Of a DNA stretch of 32,384 bases, positions 17,342 through 25,598 are shown piece by piece; positions within the stretch are counted from its first letter, which is position 1; every line of letters starts with the position of its first letter. The translations under genes were made by a program, and so were the position numbers. A model generated the notes under the pieces. That model made no database searches. It saw nothing but the letters and a program-made list of their open reading frames with translations, and had not been told where the DNA came from. This DNA comes from Candidatus Poribacteria bacterium (lineage in GTDB: Bacteria; Poribacteria; WGA-4E; WGA-3G). Location of the stretch: positions 1 through 32,384 of the forward strand of contig JAJDXV010000145.1 of NCBI GenBank assembly GCA_022823085.1, read 5' to 3'.

Positions 17342-17347
17342 ATTATA
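17342..17347 (-). promoter_or_regulatory. -10 element for the discoidin lipoprotein
   Basis: The minus strand reads TATAAT about 33 bp before the ATG at 17309. The -35 region is poor, so only the -10 is called. Confidence 0.45.
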
Positions 17348-17390
17348 CCGTATTTCCGTTTTTGTTTAAACCAGAATTTCGCGGAAAGCG

Positions 17391-17419
17391 TTGCTTTAAA
17401 ACCGCAAGTGAGATATAAT
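17391..17419 (+). promoter_or_regulatory. Promoter for Gfo/Idh/MocA gene
   Basis: TTGCTT (17391-17396), a 17-nt spacer, and a perfect TATAAT (17414-17419). It lies about 90 bp before the ATG at 17510, leaving a leader with no recognised riboswitch. Confidence 0.55.
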
Positions 17420-17509
17420 GCCCTACGAAAATGAACCTTTAAGTTATGCCTACAGTAGTGTGTGGTATCCACTGCGCCTATTGAATCAGGCTCCACACAG
17501 GAGAAAACT

Positions 17510-18547
17510 ATGTACAAAAGCGCGATTTTGGGATGTCGTGGACGTGCCCGCGGGCATGCACGCGCCTATCAACACGTCAAAAAGGGTAAACTCGCCGCTA
17601 TCTGCGATATGAAGGAAGACCTACTCAACGATTTCGGCGATGAATTCGGGATTGATGCGCGTTATACCGATCTCGACGAAATGCTCTCGAAAGAAAAACC
17701 GGATCTGCTGCACATCGTCACGGCACCGGTGTTACGCGGTAGCAACGAACGGATCCGCTACCCGCTGATGAACCAAGCGTCCGAACACGGTGTCCCCGCG
17801 GCAATCGTTGAAAAACCGATCGCCGTCGAAAGCGAAGATTGGCGGCAAATCTCTGAACTCGCCGACCGCACCCAAACAAAGTTCGTCGTTAACACACAAC
17901 TCAATTTCCACCCAGAGAACCTCACACTCAAGCGGGATGTTGCTGAAGGCAAAATCGGTGCGATCAAATTTATTGAGGCGAGCGCGCGAAACCCACCCGT
18001 TGACCAAGCACCACACGTCCTACAACTTGTGTCCTCCTATATTGATAACTCTCGACCCGTAAAGGTACATGGACAAATATCAGGCGCAGGTCAGCTCGAT
18101 TCTGCTCAGCCTTCACCTGCGAACGCCACAGCACTTGTAACTTATGCGAACGGCGTACAAGCCTCCGTCGCATTCGGACCAGAGATGGCACCACGTGTGC
18201 TGCCCGATACCGGAAATAACAGGCACAAACGGGTATGCGTGTTCGGTGAAACAGGGTTCGTCCACTGGCGGTTTGAGAGTTGGGAACGGAACCTACCCGG
18301 CACCGGTTATGAAGGCGGCGACATGAGCTACGGCGGACAAGATGTCATCGCCCAAGGTGGACTCACCGATGCAGTTTTTGAATGGCTCGACGATGAGAAT
18401 AACATCCATCCGACGCATCTCAAGCAATCCCTCGCTGAATTCAACCTGTTGCTCGGTATCTACTATAGCGGCCTGACGAACACTGTCGTCGAATTGCCGT
18501 TTGATCCACCGGACGGTATGATGGATATGTTCCGCGAACGGCTTTAA
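17510..18547 (+). CDS. Gfo/Idh/MocA family NAD(P)-dependent oxidoreductase
   Basis: The start was set at ATG 17510, preceded by AGGAGA, giving 345 aa. The N-terminal Rossmann segment (SAILGCRGRARGHARAYQ, then AAICD at 29-33) binds NAD(P), and the family EKP motif is at 101-103, followed by an alpha/beta C-terminal domain. Members oxidise or reduce sugars, inositols and related compounds. The glycine-rich loop is unusual (GCRGRARG where GxGxxG is usual). The substrate cannot be inferred. The gene is monocistronic by spacing, with a promoter at 17391-17419. Confidence 0.88.
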   Translation: MYKSAILGCRGRARGHARAYQHVKKGKLAAICDMKEDLLNDFGDEFGIDARYTDLDEMLSKEKPDLLHIVTAPVLRGSNERIRYPLMNQASEHGVPAAIVEKPIAVESEDWRQISELADRTQTKFVVNTQLNFHPENLTLKRDVAEGKIGAIKFIEASARNPPVDQAPHVLQLVSSYIDNSRPVKVHGQISGAGQLDSAQPSPANATALVTYANGVQASVAFGPEMAPRVLPDTGNNRHKRVCVFGETGFVHWRFESWERNLPGTGYEGGDMSYGGQDVIAQGGLTDAVFEWLDDENNIHPTHLKQSLAEFNLLLGIYYSGLTNTVVELPFDPPDGMMDMFRERL

Positions 18548-18563
18548 TTGTGTCATTTCCTGG

Positions 18564-18588
18564 CAGGCGAGGTACGCAGCTTCGCCTG
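18564..18588. terminator. Hairpin between Gfo/Idh/MocA and cysteine desulfurase genes
   Basis: A 7-bp stem CAGGCGA/TCGCCTG encloses an 11-nt loop, 17 bp after the oxidoreductase stop. There is no strong T-run, so it may be a weak terminator or a dispersed palindrome. Confidence 0.35.
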
Positions 18589-18641
18589 TCTTCACGCAAT
18601 GCTCGCGACCTATTTGGATATCACTTAGAAGGAACACCCCC

Positions 18642-19796
18642 GTGTCTGACATCATCTACATGGACAACCATGCCACAACACCAATTGCCCCAGAAGTGCT
18701 TGAAGCGATGATACCTTACTTCACAACGCACTTCGGCAATTCCTCCAGTACACATCCTTTTGGCGTTAAAGCAGCGGATGCGGTGGAAAAGGCGCGGTAT
18801 CAAGTCGCCGAATTGCTCGGTTGTTCCGCGGAAGATATCGTCTTCACCAGTGGTGCCACCGAATCAGACAATCTCGCCATCAGAGGGATCGCCTACGCCT
18901 GTCAAGAGCAGGGTAACCATATCATCACAAGCACCGCAGAGCATCACGCAATCCTTGATACATGCCACGCTTTGGCAGCAGACGGATTTGAAACGACATA
19001 TCTGCCGGTGGATCAATATGGAAGGGTGAGTCCTGATGATGTGGAAGCCGCGATAACGCCAAAGACCCTCCTGATGAGTTTTATGTATGCGAACAACGAG
19101 GTCGGCACGATAAATCCGCTAACCGATATTGCTGCCGTCGCTGCGAAACACGGCGTGCTTTTCCATTCGGATGCTGTGCAGGGGATCGGACAGCTGCCCT
19201 CGGATATGGAGGAACTCGGTTTAGACCTCGCTTCATTAACAGCACACAAGATTTATGGACCTAAGGGGATCGGTGCACTTTACGTTCGACGCAACACGCC
19301 ACAACCGCATTCGCTTTTCTATGGAGGCGGCCAAGAAACAGGAATTCGACCAGGAACATTGAACGTCGCGGGGATCGTCGGTTTAGGTGCAGCCTGTGAA
19401 CTTTCTAAAAAGTACATGGCGATAGGGAAAAATAGTGTTGCGACTTTACGCGACACGCTTCATCAGAAGTTGAAGGCAAATCTGGACGATATTCACCTCA
19501 ACGGACACCCTGAACATCGGCTGCCGGGCAATCTGAATCTCTGTTTTGCGGGCGTGCAGAGCCACGCGCATTTGGCAGGACTTAAACGCGTCGCTGTATC
19601 AACGGGGTCGGCATGCGATTCGGAGTCGGTGAAGGCATCGCACGTCTTGGTGGCAATGGGAGTTCCGAACGAATTGGCGTTGACGGCTGTCCGTTTCGGC
19701 TTGGGACGCTACAATACCGCCGAAGAGGTCGATATTGTCGCCGATGAAGTCATAAAAGTCGTCAATCGGTTGCGGGCATTGGCACCGGAATGGTAA
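18642..19796 (+). CDS. Cysteine desulfurase (NifS/IscS-like)
   Basis: This is a PLP-dependent aminotransferase class V enzyme of 384 aa that takes sulfur from cysteine to give alanine and a protein persulfide, usually for Fe-S cluster or thionucleoside synthesis. Visible hallmarks are the N-terminal MDNHATTP, the stacking H101 region (STAEHHAIL), D177 and Q180 (HSDAVQ), the PLP lysine K203 (LTAHKIYGPKG), RPGTLNV, and the catalytic cysteine loop STGSACDSES with C325. The start is GTG with GAAGGA upstream. No IscU, SufE or tRNA thiolation gene is adjacent, so the acceptor is unknown. Confidence 0.93.
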   Translation: MSDIIYMDNHATTPIAPEVLEAMIPYFTTHFGNSSSTHPFGVKAADAVEKARYQVAELLGCSAEDIVFTSGATESDNLAIRGIAYACQEQGNHIITSTAEHHAILDTCHALAADGFETTYLPVDQYGRVSPDDVEAAITPKTLLMSFMYANNEVGTINPLTDIAAVAAKHGVLFHSDAVQGIGQLPSDMEELGLDLASLTAHKIYGPKGIGALYVRRNTPQPHSLFYGGGQETGIRPGTLNVAGIVGLGAACELSKKYMAIGKNSVATLRDTLHQKLKANLDDIHLNGHPEHRLPGNLNLCFAGVQSHAHLAGLKRVAVSTGSACDSESVKASHVLVAMGVPNELALTAVRFGLGRYNTAEEVDIVADEVIKVVNRLRALAPEW

Positions 19797-19800
19797 TATC

Positions 19801-20031
19801 CTAAATCCCTTGCTCCGCTTGCGGGTGATTTTGGGAGGCGTGCTTGGCAATCAATTCACGCACAGCAGGCACTAACTCTAAAGGAACCTCTATCAGCACA
19901 TTGGATTCATTCTGCAATGCCACTTCAGCTTCAGCAACAGCTTCGTCCTCTGTCTGTTGGTCGTAGTATGCGATGACGCTCTGGACACGTTCCTCATCCC
20001 AACCGGGCGGAAATTCGTTTTGTTTTTTCAT
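19801..20031 (-). CDS. Small acidic hypothetical protein
   Basis: A 76-aa acidic protein (PPGWDEERVQSVIAYYDQQ at 8-26, then EVPLELVPAVRELIAKH at 48-64). I do not recognise a named family with certainty; the size and composition resemble small antitoxin-like proteins seen beside toxin genes, but no toxin partner is adjacent. ATG with AGAGG 7 nt upstream. It converges with the cysteine desulfurase gene, 4 bp apart. Confidence 0.65.
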   Translation of the reverse strand: MKKQNEFPPGWDEERVQSVIAYYDQQTEDEAVAEAEVALQNESNVLIEVPLELVPAVRELIAKHASQNHPQAEQGI

Positions 20032-20151
20032 CGTCTGCCTCTTTTTTTTCCATTTGTTACCTAACCATTCGTTGCTAAATCAGAATAATTATAGCATAGA
20101 TCACATCCAGGTTTCAAGTAACTTCTTTCAGTTTTTGTGCTTATGGAGTCG

Positions 20152-20207
20152 TTGCAATTTTCACCGATAATGTGTTATACTTTTATTGTAAAGCTTAATG
20201 CTATAAT
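20152..20207 (+). promoter_or_regulatory. Promoter region of Uma2 gene (two candidate -10 elements)
   Basis: TTGCAA (20152-20157), an 18-nt spacer and extended -10 TGTTATACT (20173-20181) make one candidate. A second extended -10, TGCTATAAT, lies at 20199-20207, just before GAGGAG and the displaced ATG at 20219. Confidence 0.45.
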
Positions 20208-20222
20208 AGTGAGGAGATATGC

Positions 20223-20831
20223 ACGTCATCTATTGCAGTCCAAACCTACCTAACCCCTGAAGAATACATCGCTGCCGAACGCAAGGCAACGCTCAAAAGC
20301 GAATACCTGAGCGGCGAGACCGTCGCGATGTCGGGCGCAAGTGATACACATAACCTCATCACGATGAATACGTCAACGGCACTTTACAATCAACTATCAG
20401 ATCGAGGATGCAGAATCTACGCCAGCGATATGCGTGTCGGAATTAGCACAGGCGTTTCCTACTTCTATCCAGATATTGCCGTTACTTGTGATAAACCCCA
20501 CTTCGAGGACGACGTTTTCGATACACTCATCAATCCACAGATTATTATTGAAGTGCTTTCTGATTCAACCGCAGGCTACGACCGAGGCGAAAAATTCATA
20601 CGCTATCGGCAATTAGAATCACTGCAAGAATACGTCCTCATTTCACAGGATCAGGTACTGGTTGAACACTATCTGCGTCAAGGTGAACGATGGATACTCA
20701 GCGAATTTAGCACGCTTGAAGACGTACTGCCGCTCGCTTCAATTGAAACTGAACTCCCCTTACGCCAGATTTACAGATTCGTTGAATTTGAAACCGATGC
20801 CTCCCTTGAAACCACTGTAGGAACTGGGTGA
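20223..20831 (+). CDS. Uma2-family PD-(D/E)xK nuclease-fold protein with shifted start
   Basis: The frame continues upstream of the first in-frame ATG (20328). Codons from 20223 encode TSSIAVQTYLTPEEYIAAER, the normal Uma2 N-terminus. The ATG with a proper GAGGAG sits at 20219-20221 and is off by one base: ATG-C-ACG, where removing the C would give MTSSIAVQ. The ATG frame itself stops after 13 codons. The body shows the fold's YPDIAV and IIIEVLS acidic residues and YDRGEKFIRYRQL. Translation may use ACG/ATA, or the ATG at 20328 (a 167-aa truncated form), or this is a frameshift mutation or sequencing error. Uma2 function in bacteria is poorly defined. Confidence 0.7.
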   Translation, partial: TSSIAVQTYLTPEEYIAAERKATLKSEYLSGETVAMSGASDTHNLITMNTSTALYNQLSDRGCRIYASDMRVGISTGVSYFYPDIAVTCDKPHFEDDVFDTLINPQIIIEVLSDSTAGYDRGEKFIRYRQLESLQEYVLISQDQVLVEHYLRQGERWILSEFSTLEDVLPLASIETELPLRQIYRFVEFETDASLETTVGTG

Positions 20832-20882
20832 CCTAAAAGAAACGCCCAAGCAAAAACACCCCTACGAAGAGGAACCTGTCTC

Positions 20883-22886
20883 ATGTTGACCGTTGAACAG
20901 ATCATCGCTTGCGGAGTGGACAAGGCGGAAGCATCAGAGATAGTGGAGACCGTTAATCAAATATTGCCGACGCAGCCCCCGACTGCATGTTGGCAACAAA
21001 TTTCACGCCATATCCTCACACCGCAACACCCGTTTGCACTCCACCAACTGCTCTACGAGACGGTATACGCCGATTTCGATCGCGCAACGCACGGCTCCCC
21101 ACCAGCATGGTTTCCGACTGACGAAGACATCGCCGAAGCAAATATCACCCGTCTGATGACAGAATTAGACATCAAGACCTACCCTGAACTCCACGCTTGG
21201 TCGGTTGCCAATCGCGATACGTTTTGGCAGATGATGATTGAGAGGTTGGACATCAAGGCGATGGAAACAACCCGCGAACCACAAAAAGACGCAACAGGCA
21301 TTTCCACACAACTTGCTAAACTCAACATCGTCGAAAGCTGCTTTAATGCGCCTGACGATGCCATCGCGATCATTACGCAACGCGAAAACGACGAGAATCT
21401 ATCAACACTCACGTATCACGAACTGGCATCCCTCACCAACCGAGTCGCGAACGGACTTGTCGAAATCGGTACGCGACCGGGGGACGCAATAGCGATTGAC
21501 ATGCCGATGAACGCTGAATCTGTCGCCATCTATCTCGGCATCGTCAAAGCGGGGTGTGTCGTCGTAGGCATCGCTGATAGTTTCGCGCCAGAGGAGATCG
21601 CCACCCGTCTACGTATTGGCAAGGCAAAAGCCGTCTTCACACAGGACTATATCAACAGAACAGGTAAACGTCTGCCGTTGTACGAGAAAGTCGTCGCTGC
21701 AAACGCACCGAAAGCGATTGTGTTTAGCGAAAGTATTGCACAAATCCGACGTGAAGGTGATATGAGATGGCGTGATTTTCTTAGCGACACAGACACCTTT
21801 AACGCTGTCCCGTGCCATCCCGATGCACATACCAACATCCTCTTTTCCTCAGGCACCACCGGTGAACCGAAAGCGATCCCGTGGACACATACCACCCCGA
21901 TTAAAGCAGCTGCAGACGCGTATCTACACCACGACATTCGCCGTGGCGATGTGCTGGCGTGGTACACAAACCTCGGTTGGATGATGGGACCGTGGCTTAT
22001 TTATGCAAGCCTCATCAACAGAGCCACGATCGCCTTGTATGACGGTGTGCCGACAGGGCGCGATTTCGGTATCTTCGTTCAGAACGCGCAGGTAACTATG
22101 CTCGGTGTCGTACCGACCCTCGTCCGCGCTTGGAAAAATACAGACTGTATGTACGGACTCGACTGGCAGGCGATTCGAGCCTTCAGTTCAACAGGCGAAT
22201 GCTCTAACCTGGAAGAGATGCTCTTCCTCATGGCACTCGCTGGCTACAAACCGATCATTGAATATTGTGGCGGCACAGAAATCGGCGGCGGCTATATCAC
22301 AGGGACACGTGTCCAACCCGCTCCGCCTTCAACGTTCACAACCGCCGCCCTCGGCGTAGATTTTCGGCTCTTTGACGAAGACGGAAAACCGACCGAAAAT
22401 GGTGAAGTTTTCGTTGTTCCACCCTCTCTCGGTCTCTCGACAAGTCTGCTCAATGCCGATCATAACGAAGTCTACTTTGCAGGAACACCACAACCGAACC
22501 TACGCCGCCACGGCGATGCGGTTGAACGGCTACCAAACAACTATTACCGTATCCACGGTCGCGTCGACGATACGATGAACCTGAGCGGTATCAAAGTGAG
22601 TTCTGCGGAGATCGAAGAGGTGCTTAACGTCGTTGACGGGATTCAAGAAACAGCAGCAGTCGCGGTTGCACCGAAAGATGGCGGTCCGAGCCGACTCGTC
22701 ATCTACGCCGTGCTGGCAGCATCAGAAACAGCACCCGCAAAACAGGAGTTTCACGCAACGTTGCAAACCGAACTTTCCGAACATCTCAACCCGTTGTTCA
22801 GGATTCACGAAGTCGTCATCGTGGATGCGTTACCGCGAACCGCCTCTAACAAAATTATGCGTAGACTTCTACGCGACCAACCGTAG
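20883..22886 (+). CDS. AMP-forming acyl-CoA synthetase (acetyl-CoA synthetase-like)
   Basis: A 667-aa ANL-superfamily enzyme that would adenylate a carboxylic acid and pass the acyl group to CoA. Motifs: P-loop SSGTTGEPK (about 322-330), the YCGGTEIGGGY motif (about 461-471), the hinge/core R-D region (GRVDDTMNLSGIKVSS) and the C-terminal catalytic lysine in NKIMRRLLR (K657). The long N-terminal extension (about 1-150) and lack of the acetyl-specific tryptophan context leave the substrate open. The start has AGAGGA about 10 nt upstream. It stands alone between Uma2 and the DUF362 gene. Confidence 0.9.
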   Translation: MLTVEQIIACGVDKAEASEIVETVNQILPTQPPTACWQQISRHILTPQHPFALHQLLYETVYADFDRATHGSPPAWFPTDEDIAEANITRLMTELDIKTYPELHAWSVANRDTFWQMMIERLDIKAMETTREPQKDATGISTQLAKLNIVESCFNAPDDAIAIITQRENDENLSTLTYHELASLTNRVANGLVEIGTRPGDAIAIDMPMNAESVAIYLGIVKAGCVVVGIADSFAPEEIATRLRIGKAKAVFTQDYINRTGKRLPLYEKVVAANAPKAIVFSESIAQIRREGDMRWRDFLSDTDTFNAVPCHPDAHTNILFSSGTTGEPKAIPWTHTTPIKAAADAYLHHDIRRGDVLAWYTNLGWMMGPWLIYASLINRATIALYDGVPTGRDFGIFVQNAQVTMLGVVPTLVRAWKNTDCMYGLDWQAIRAFSSTGECSNLEEMLFLMALAGYKPIIEYCGGTEIGGGYITGTRVQPAPPSTFTTAALGVDFRLFDEDGKPTENGEVFVVPPSLGLSTSLLNADHNEVYFAGTPQPNLRRHGDAVERLPNNYYRIHGRVDDTMNLSGIKVSSAEIEEVLNVVDGIQETAAVAVAPKDGGPSRLVIYAVLAASETAPAKQEFHATLQTELSEHLNPLFRIHEVVIVDALPRTASNKIMRRLLRDQP

Positions 22887-22942
22887 CGAAACACCGCGTT
22901 TCATACCCGTTCAATCCAACGACGTTCTAAATTTTACCATCC

Positions 22943-22971
22943 TTGACAATTTTGTAGTAACATGCTACTAT
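22943..22971 (+). promoter_or_regulatory. Promoter for DUF362 gene
   Basis: A perfect -35 TTGACA (22943-22948), a 17-nt spacer ending in TGC, and TACTAT (22966-22971): a strong extended -10 promoter, about 43 bp before the ATG at 23014. Confidence 0.7.
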
Positions 22972-23013
22972 TTTGGAAATTCACCTCTATCAATTCTATC
23001 AATGGAGCGAAAA

Positions 23014-24228
23014 ATGGAAAAACAGTTCAAAGTTAGAGCAGCACACTGCGACTATCGCGCAACCGAAGAAGAGATTTATCAGACGCTTCGCCGTATCACG
23101 GATCCGCTCACCCGCGCTTGGAAACCGATTGAGAACGCCAAGAAGGTGGTCATGAAGTTCAATATGATGAAAATGCACGAGCGGATCATCTACTTCGAGG
23201 GTCGCCGCCGAGAATTGGTGGACGATGCAACCTGTCGTGCAGTGCTACGGTTAATCAAGGAGCACACCACAGCGCAGCTTATTGCGACCGACACGAATCC
23301 GTATAGCTACGGACACCGGATGCCACCAGATTTCAATTACCTGCACCATCTGAAAGAATTCGACGTGAAATTTGTCGATTCCAACCTACCACCGTTCAAG
23401 GTCTACGATGTCCCCGGCGGCGGTTCAATGTTCGATCGCTATACACTGAGTGCCTGTTTCGACGATGCCGATGCTGTTGTTTCTGTGGCGAAGATGAAAA
23501 ACCACGCCTTCATGGGCATCACCCTCTGTACCAAAAACCTGTTCGGGTTGCCACCGATGATCCTCCCGGAAGGCAGAACACGCAGCTATTACCACCACCT
23601 CATCCGGCTCTCTTACGTGCTCCCAGACCTCGCACTCATCACGAAACCTTGTCTGAATATCATTGATGCGTTGACAGGACAATGGGGACGCGAATGGGGT
23701 GGCGAAGGTAGAATCTGTAACGCACTTATCGCAGGCGATCACCCGATCTCCACGGATACTGTCGGGATGCATCTGATGGGACACGATCCGGCATCCGACT
23801 GGCCGACACCACCGTTCAAACGTGATCGGAACCACATCCTCATCGCTGCACAGCGTGGATACGGGACTGTCAACCTTGATGAGATTGATTGGGAGAGCGA
23901 AGTTACCGCACCGTTGGCGGAATTTGATTCTGTCGAAACGGACACAGCGGAAACGGTCGCTAACTGGCGACGGACAACATGCGAGCAGGGATTGGTCTAT
24001 CAAGAGAACCAGAAACAACTCATTGACCGGTATCGTGATAACTTCATCTATATGCAAGACGGCGAGGTCGTCTGGAGCGGACCGGATCCGTCGAACCTCG
24101 GGAGTCGTCGGCAGCTGAGCGGGAAAAGAAAGGACAGTGCGCTCTGGCTCAAACTTGTCGATGCCGAAGAACACGAAGGCGAACGCTTTAACGTCTATGA
24201 CGAGTGCCTGAAAGACTTTGCCGCGTAG
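23014..24228 (+). CDS. DUF362 domain-containing protein
   Basis: 404 aa. The long open frame begins inside the preceding gene, but the start was placed at ATG 23014 because GGAG lies 6 nt upstream and the promoter at 22943-22971 precedes it. The body has the DUF362 pattern: an early VVMKFNMM strand, ATDTNPYSYGH, DADAVVSVAKMKNHAFMGITLCTKNLFGLPP, and IAGDHPISTDTVGMHLMG. Members of this family often accompany Fe-S proteins, but no ferredoxin cysteine motif is visible here. The biochemical function is unknown. Confidence 0.82.
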   Translation: MEKQFKVRAAHCDYRATEEEIYQTLRRITDPLTRAWKPIENAKKVVMKFNMMKMHERIIYFEGRRRELVDDATCRAVLRLIKEHTTAQLIATDTNPYSYGHRMPPDFNYLHHLKEFDVKFVDSNLPPFKVYDVPGGGSMFDRYTLSACFDDADAVVSVAKMKNHAFMGITLCTKNLFGLPPMILPEGRTRSYYHHLIRLSYVLPDLALITKPCLNIIDALTGQWGREWGGEGRICNALIAGDHPISTDTVGMHLMGHDPASDWPTPPFKRDRNHILIAAQRGYGTVNLDEIDWESEVTAPLAEFDSVETDTAETVANWRRTTCEQGLVYQENQKQLIDRYRDNFIYMQDGEVVWSGPDPSNLGSRRQLSGKRKDSALWLKLVDAEEHEGERFNVYDECLKDFAA

Positions 24229-24374
24229 TTTTCATTGTGTATTGGCGAGATTTTGCGGCGTATTCGCCCAAATGCGATCTGCATTCCCAGCCTCGCTCAT
24301 TATCTGCCGTTTGTATTTGCAAGCAAGGTCTTATGAAGTTTAAGAACTTAATTGGGTAATACAAGAGCCTTTTG

Positions 24375-24401
24375 CTGTAGGAGCGAGCTGTGCTCGCGAT
24401 C
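24375..24401. repeat. Dispersed 27-bp hairpin repeat
   Basis: Contains GCGAGC/GCTCGC around a TGT loop. It matches 49-75 and 32299-32325 with one base changed. It sits 67 bp before the second PhyH gene, without the flanking inverted ends of the 134-bp element, so the hairpin core moves or is maintained separately. Confidence 0.6.
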
Positions 24402-24467
24402 CCTAATGATTACCGAAATATTTATCTAATTCTTCATTCAACCTCGTCTCCTAAAGGAGGATTCAAG

Positions 24468-25220
24468 ATGGGTATCACCGACGCACAGAAGAAGCAGTTA
24501 GACGAGCAGGGATGCATCGTCATTCCAGATGTGCTTTCCGACGAAGAGATTCAGGTCTACAGAGCCGATATACTCCGGTTGGCAGCGGAAGAGAAACAGA
24601 ACGGATTGGCGCGCCAACACAGCAACGGGTACGGGCAGCACGTCCGTTGGTTGGTGAACAAGGGACAGATGTACGAAAAACTCGTCGCTCGTCCGAAGGT
24701 GATGCCCTTCTTTGAACACCTCCTCGGTCCCGACTATACGCTTAGCACGCTTACCTCTAATATCATTGATCCCGGTGCCCCAGATGGTGGCTACCATGTT
24801 GATAGCGTGTTAGGGTCTATGCCGGAACCGCTGCCCAGTTTCCCGCTGGTCGCGAACAGCCTTTGGTTGCTTGACGATTTTACGCCTGAGAACGGCGGCA
24901 CGCGCCATGTACCCGGCATCCACCTCCAACGCATCAAACCGCCTCCCGGCACCACCCATCATCCCGATGAGGTTCGACTCTCCGCCCCGAAAGGCTCCGT
25001 ATTCCTGTTCAACGGTGCGATCTGGCACTCCGCGGGTGCCAACAAGACTGATCAACAGCGCATTGCGTTAATCTGTTTCTGTTGCCGATCGTTCGTCAAA
25101 CCGATGTTTGACTTCGTGCATCATCTCAACCCGGAGGTCGTCGAACGTGCCACGCCAACCATGCGCCGCATCTACGGCTTCGATTCCCAACCCCAACCCC
25201 CGGACGAACCTAAGCAGTAA
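24468..25220 (+). CDS. Second phytanoyl-CoA dioxygenase (PhyH) family protein
   Basis: The start was set at ATG 24468 with AAAGGAGG upstream, giving 250 aa. The Fe(II) ligands are H110-x-D112 (YHVDS) and H187 (AIWHSAGAN), with R198 as the likely 2-oxoglutarate contact. It is shorter than, and clearly diverged from, the first copy at 14715-15587. The substrate is unknown. The 239 bp upstream hold the 27-bp hairpin repeat and no clear gene. Confidence 0.9.
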   Translation: MGITDAQKKQLDEQGCIVIPDVLSDEEIQVYRADILRLAAEEKQNGLARQHSNGYGQHVRWLVNKGQMYEKLVARPKVMPFFEHLLGPDYTLSTLTSNIIDPGAPDGGYHVDSVLGSMPEPLPSFPLVANSLWLLDDFTPENGGTRHVPGIHLQRIKPPPGTTHHPDEVRLSAPKGSVFLFNGAIWHSAGANKTDQQRIALICFCCRSFVKPMFDFVHHLNPEVVERATPTMRRIYGFDSQPQPPDEPKQ

Positions 25221-25323
25221 CAAGAAATATTATGCCCAACCGCCGCGAAACAATAATTACAGCAGAAGCGGATTGATTTTCCGAGTTGGTATTTTGATTA
25301 AATCTGTAGCTAACATTTTCTAC

Positions 25324-25442
25324 AGGACTTACGCACTTTTGGCTATAGGTGGCTCTGTCAGATGAAATTCTTCTGAAAACACAGCGTTTTTGCGTCACAA
25401 TCTAACAGATTGTGGTACAAAAGAGCGATATGCGTAAGTCCT
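25324..25442. mobile_element. MITE-like element with 12-bp inverted repeats
   Basis: Perfect terminal inverted repeats AGGACTTACGCA (25324-25335) and TGCGTAAGTCCT (25431-25442) bound 119 bp with no coding capacity. An internal hairpin CACAATCT/AGATTGTG lies at 25396-25414. Ends of the GGACTTACGCA type are known to me from bacterial insertion sequences and their non-autonomous derivatives, notably in cyanobacteria. No convincing target-site duplication is seen. Confidence 0.75.
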
Positions 25443-25445
25443 ATT

Positions 25446-25481
25446 CTATACAGATGCCGTCCCTATAGGGCTCAAGAAAGG
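25446..25481 (+). repeat. Palindromic repeat unit adjoining the MITE-like element
   Basis: CTATACAGAT, then a CCCTATAGGG palindrome, then CTCAAGAAAGG: a diverged member of the family at 185-354 and 6177-6260. It begins 4 bp after the MITE-like element. Together they fill much of the 378-bp gap between the PhyH gene and the next ORF. Confidence 0.5.
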
Positions 25482-25517
25482 AAAACGAAATGTCCCTAAA
25501 AATGTCGTAAAAACGTC

Positions 25518-25546
25518 TTGATATTCCAAAAGATTTATGGCACAAT
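25518..25546 (+). promoter_or_regulatory. Possible promoter for the VFINCPFD protein
   Basis: TTGATA (25518-25523), a 17-nt spacer, CACAAT (25541-25546). The -35 is good and the -10 moderate. It lies 53 bp before the ATG. Confidence 0.4.
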
Positions 25547-25598
25547 TGATTTTACATTACGACAATCTGCCTAAAATTCAACACAATTGTAGGAGATC

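Noticed and set aside
22633..23013. Upstream extension of the DUF362 frame into the acyl-CoA synthetase gene
   Set aside because: It overlaps the conserved C-terminus of the synthetase; a promoter and a Shine-Dalgarno point to ATG 23014.
23425..24174. 249-aa open frame on the minus strand
   Set aside because: It is fully antisense to the DUF362 gene, has cysteine- and arginine-rich shadow composition, and has no ribosome-binding site or recognisable domain.
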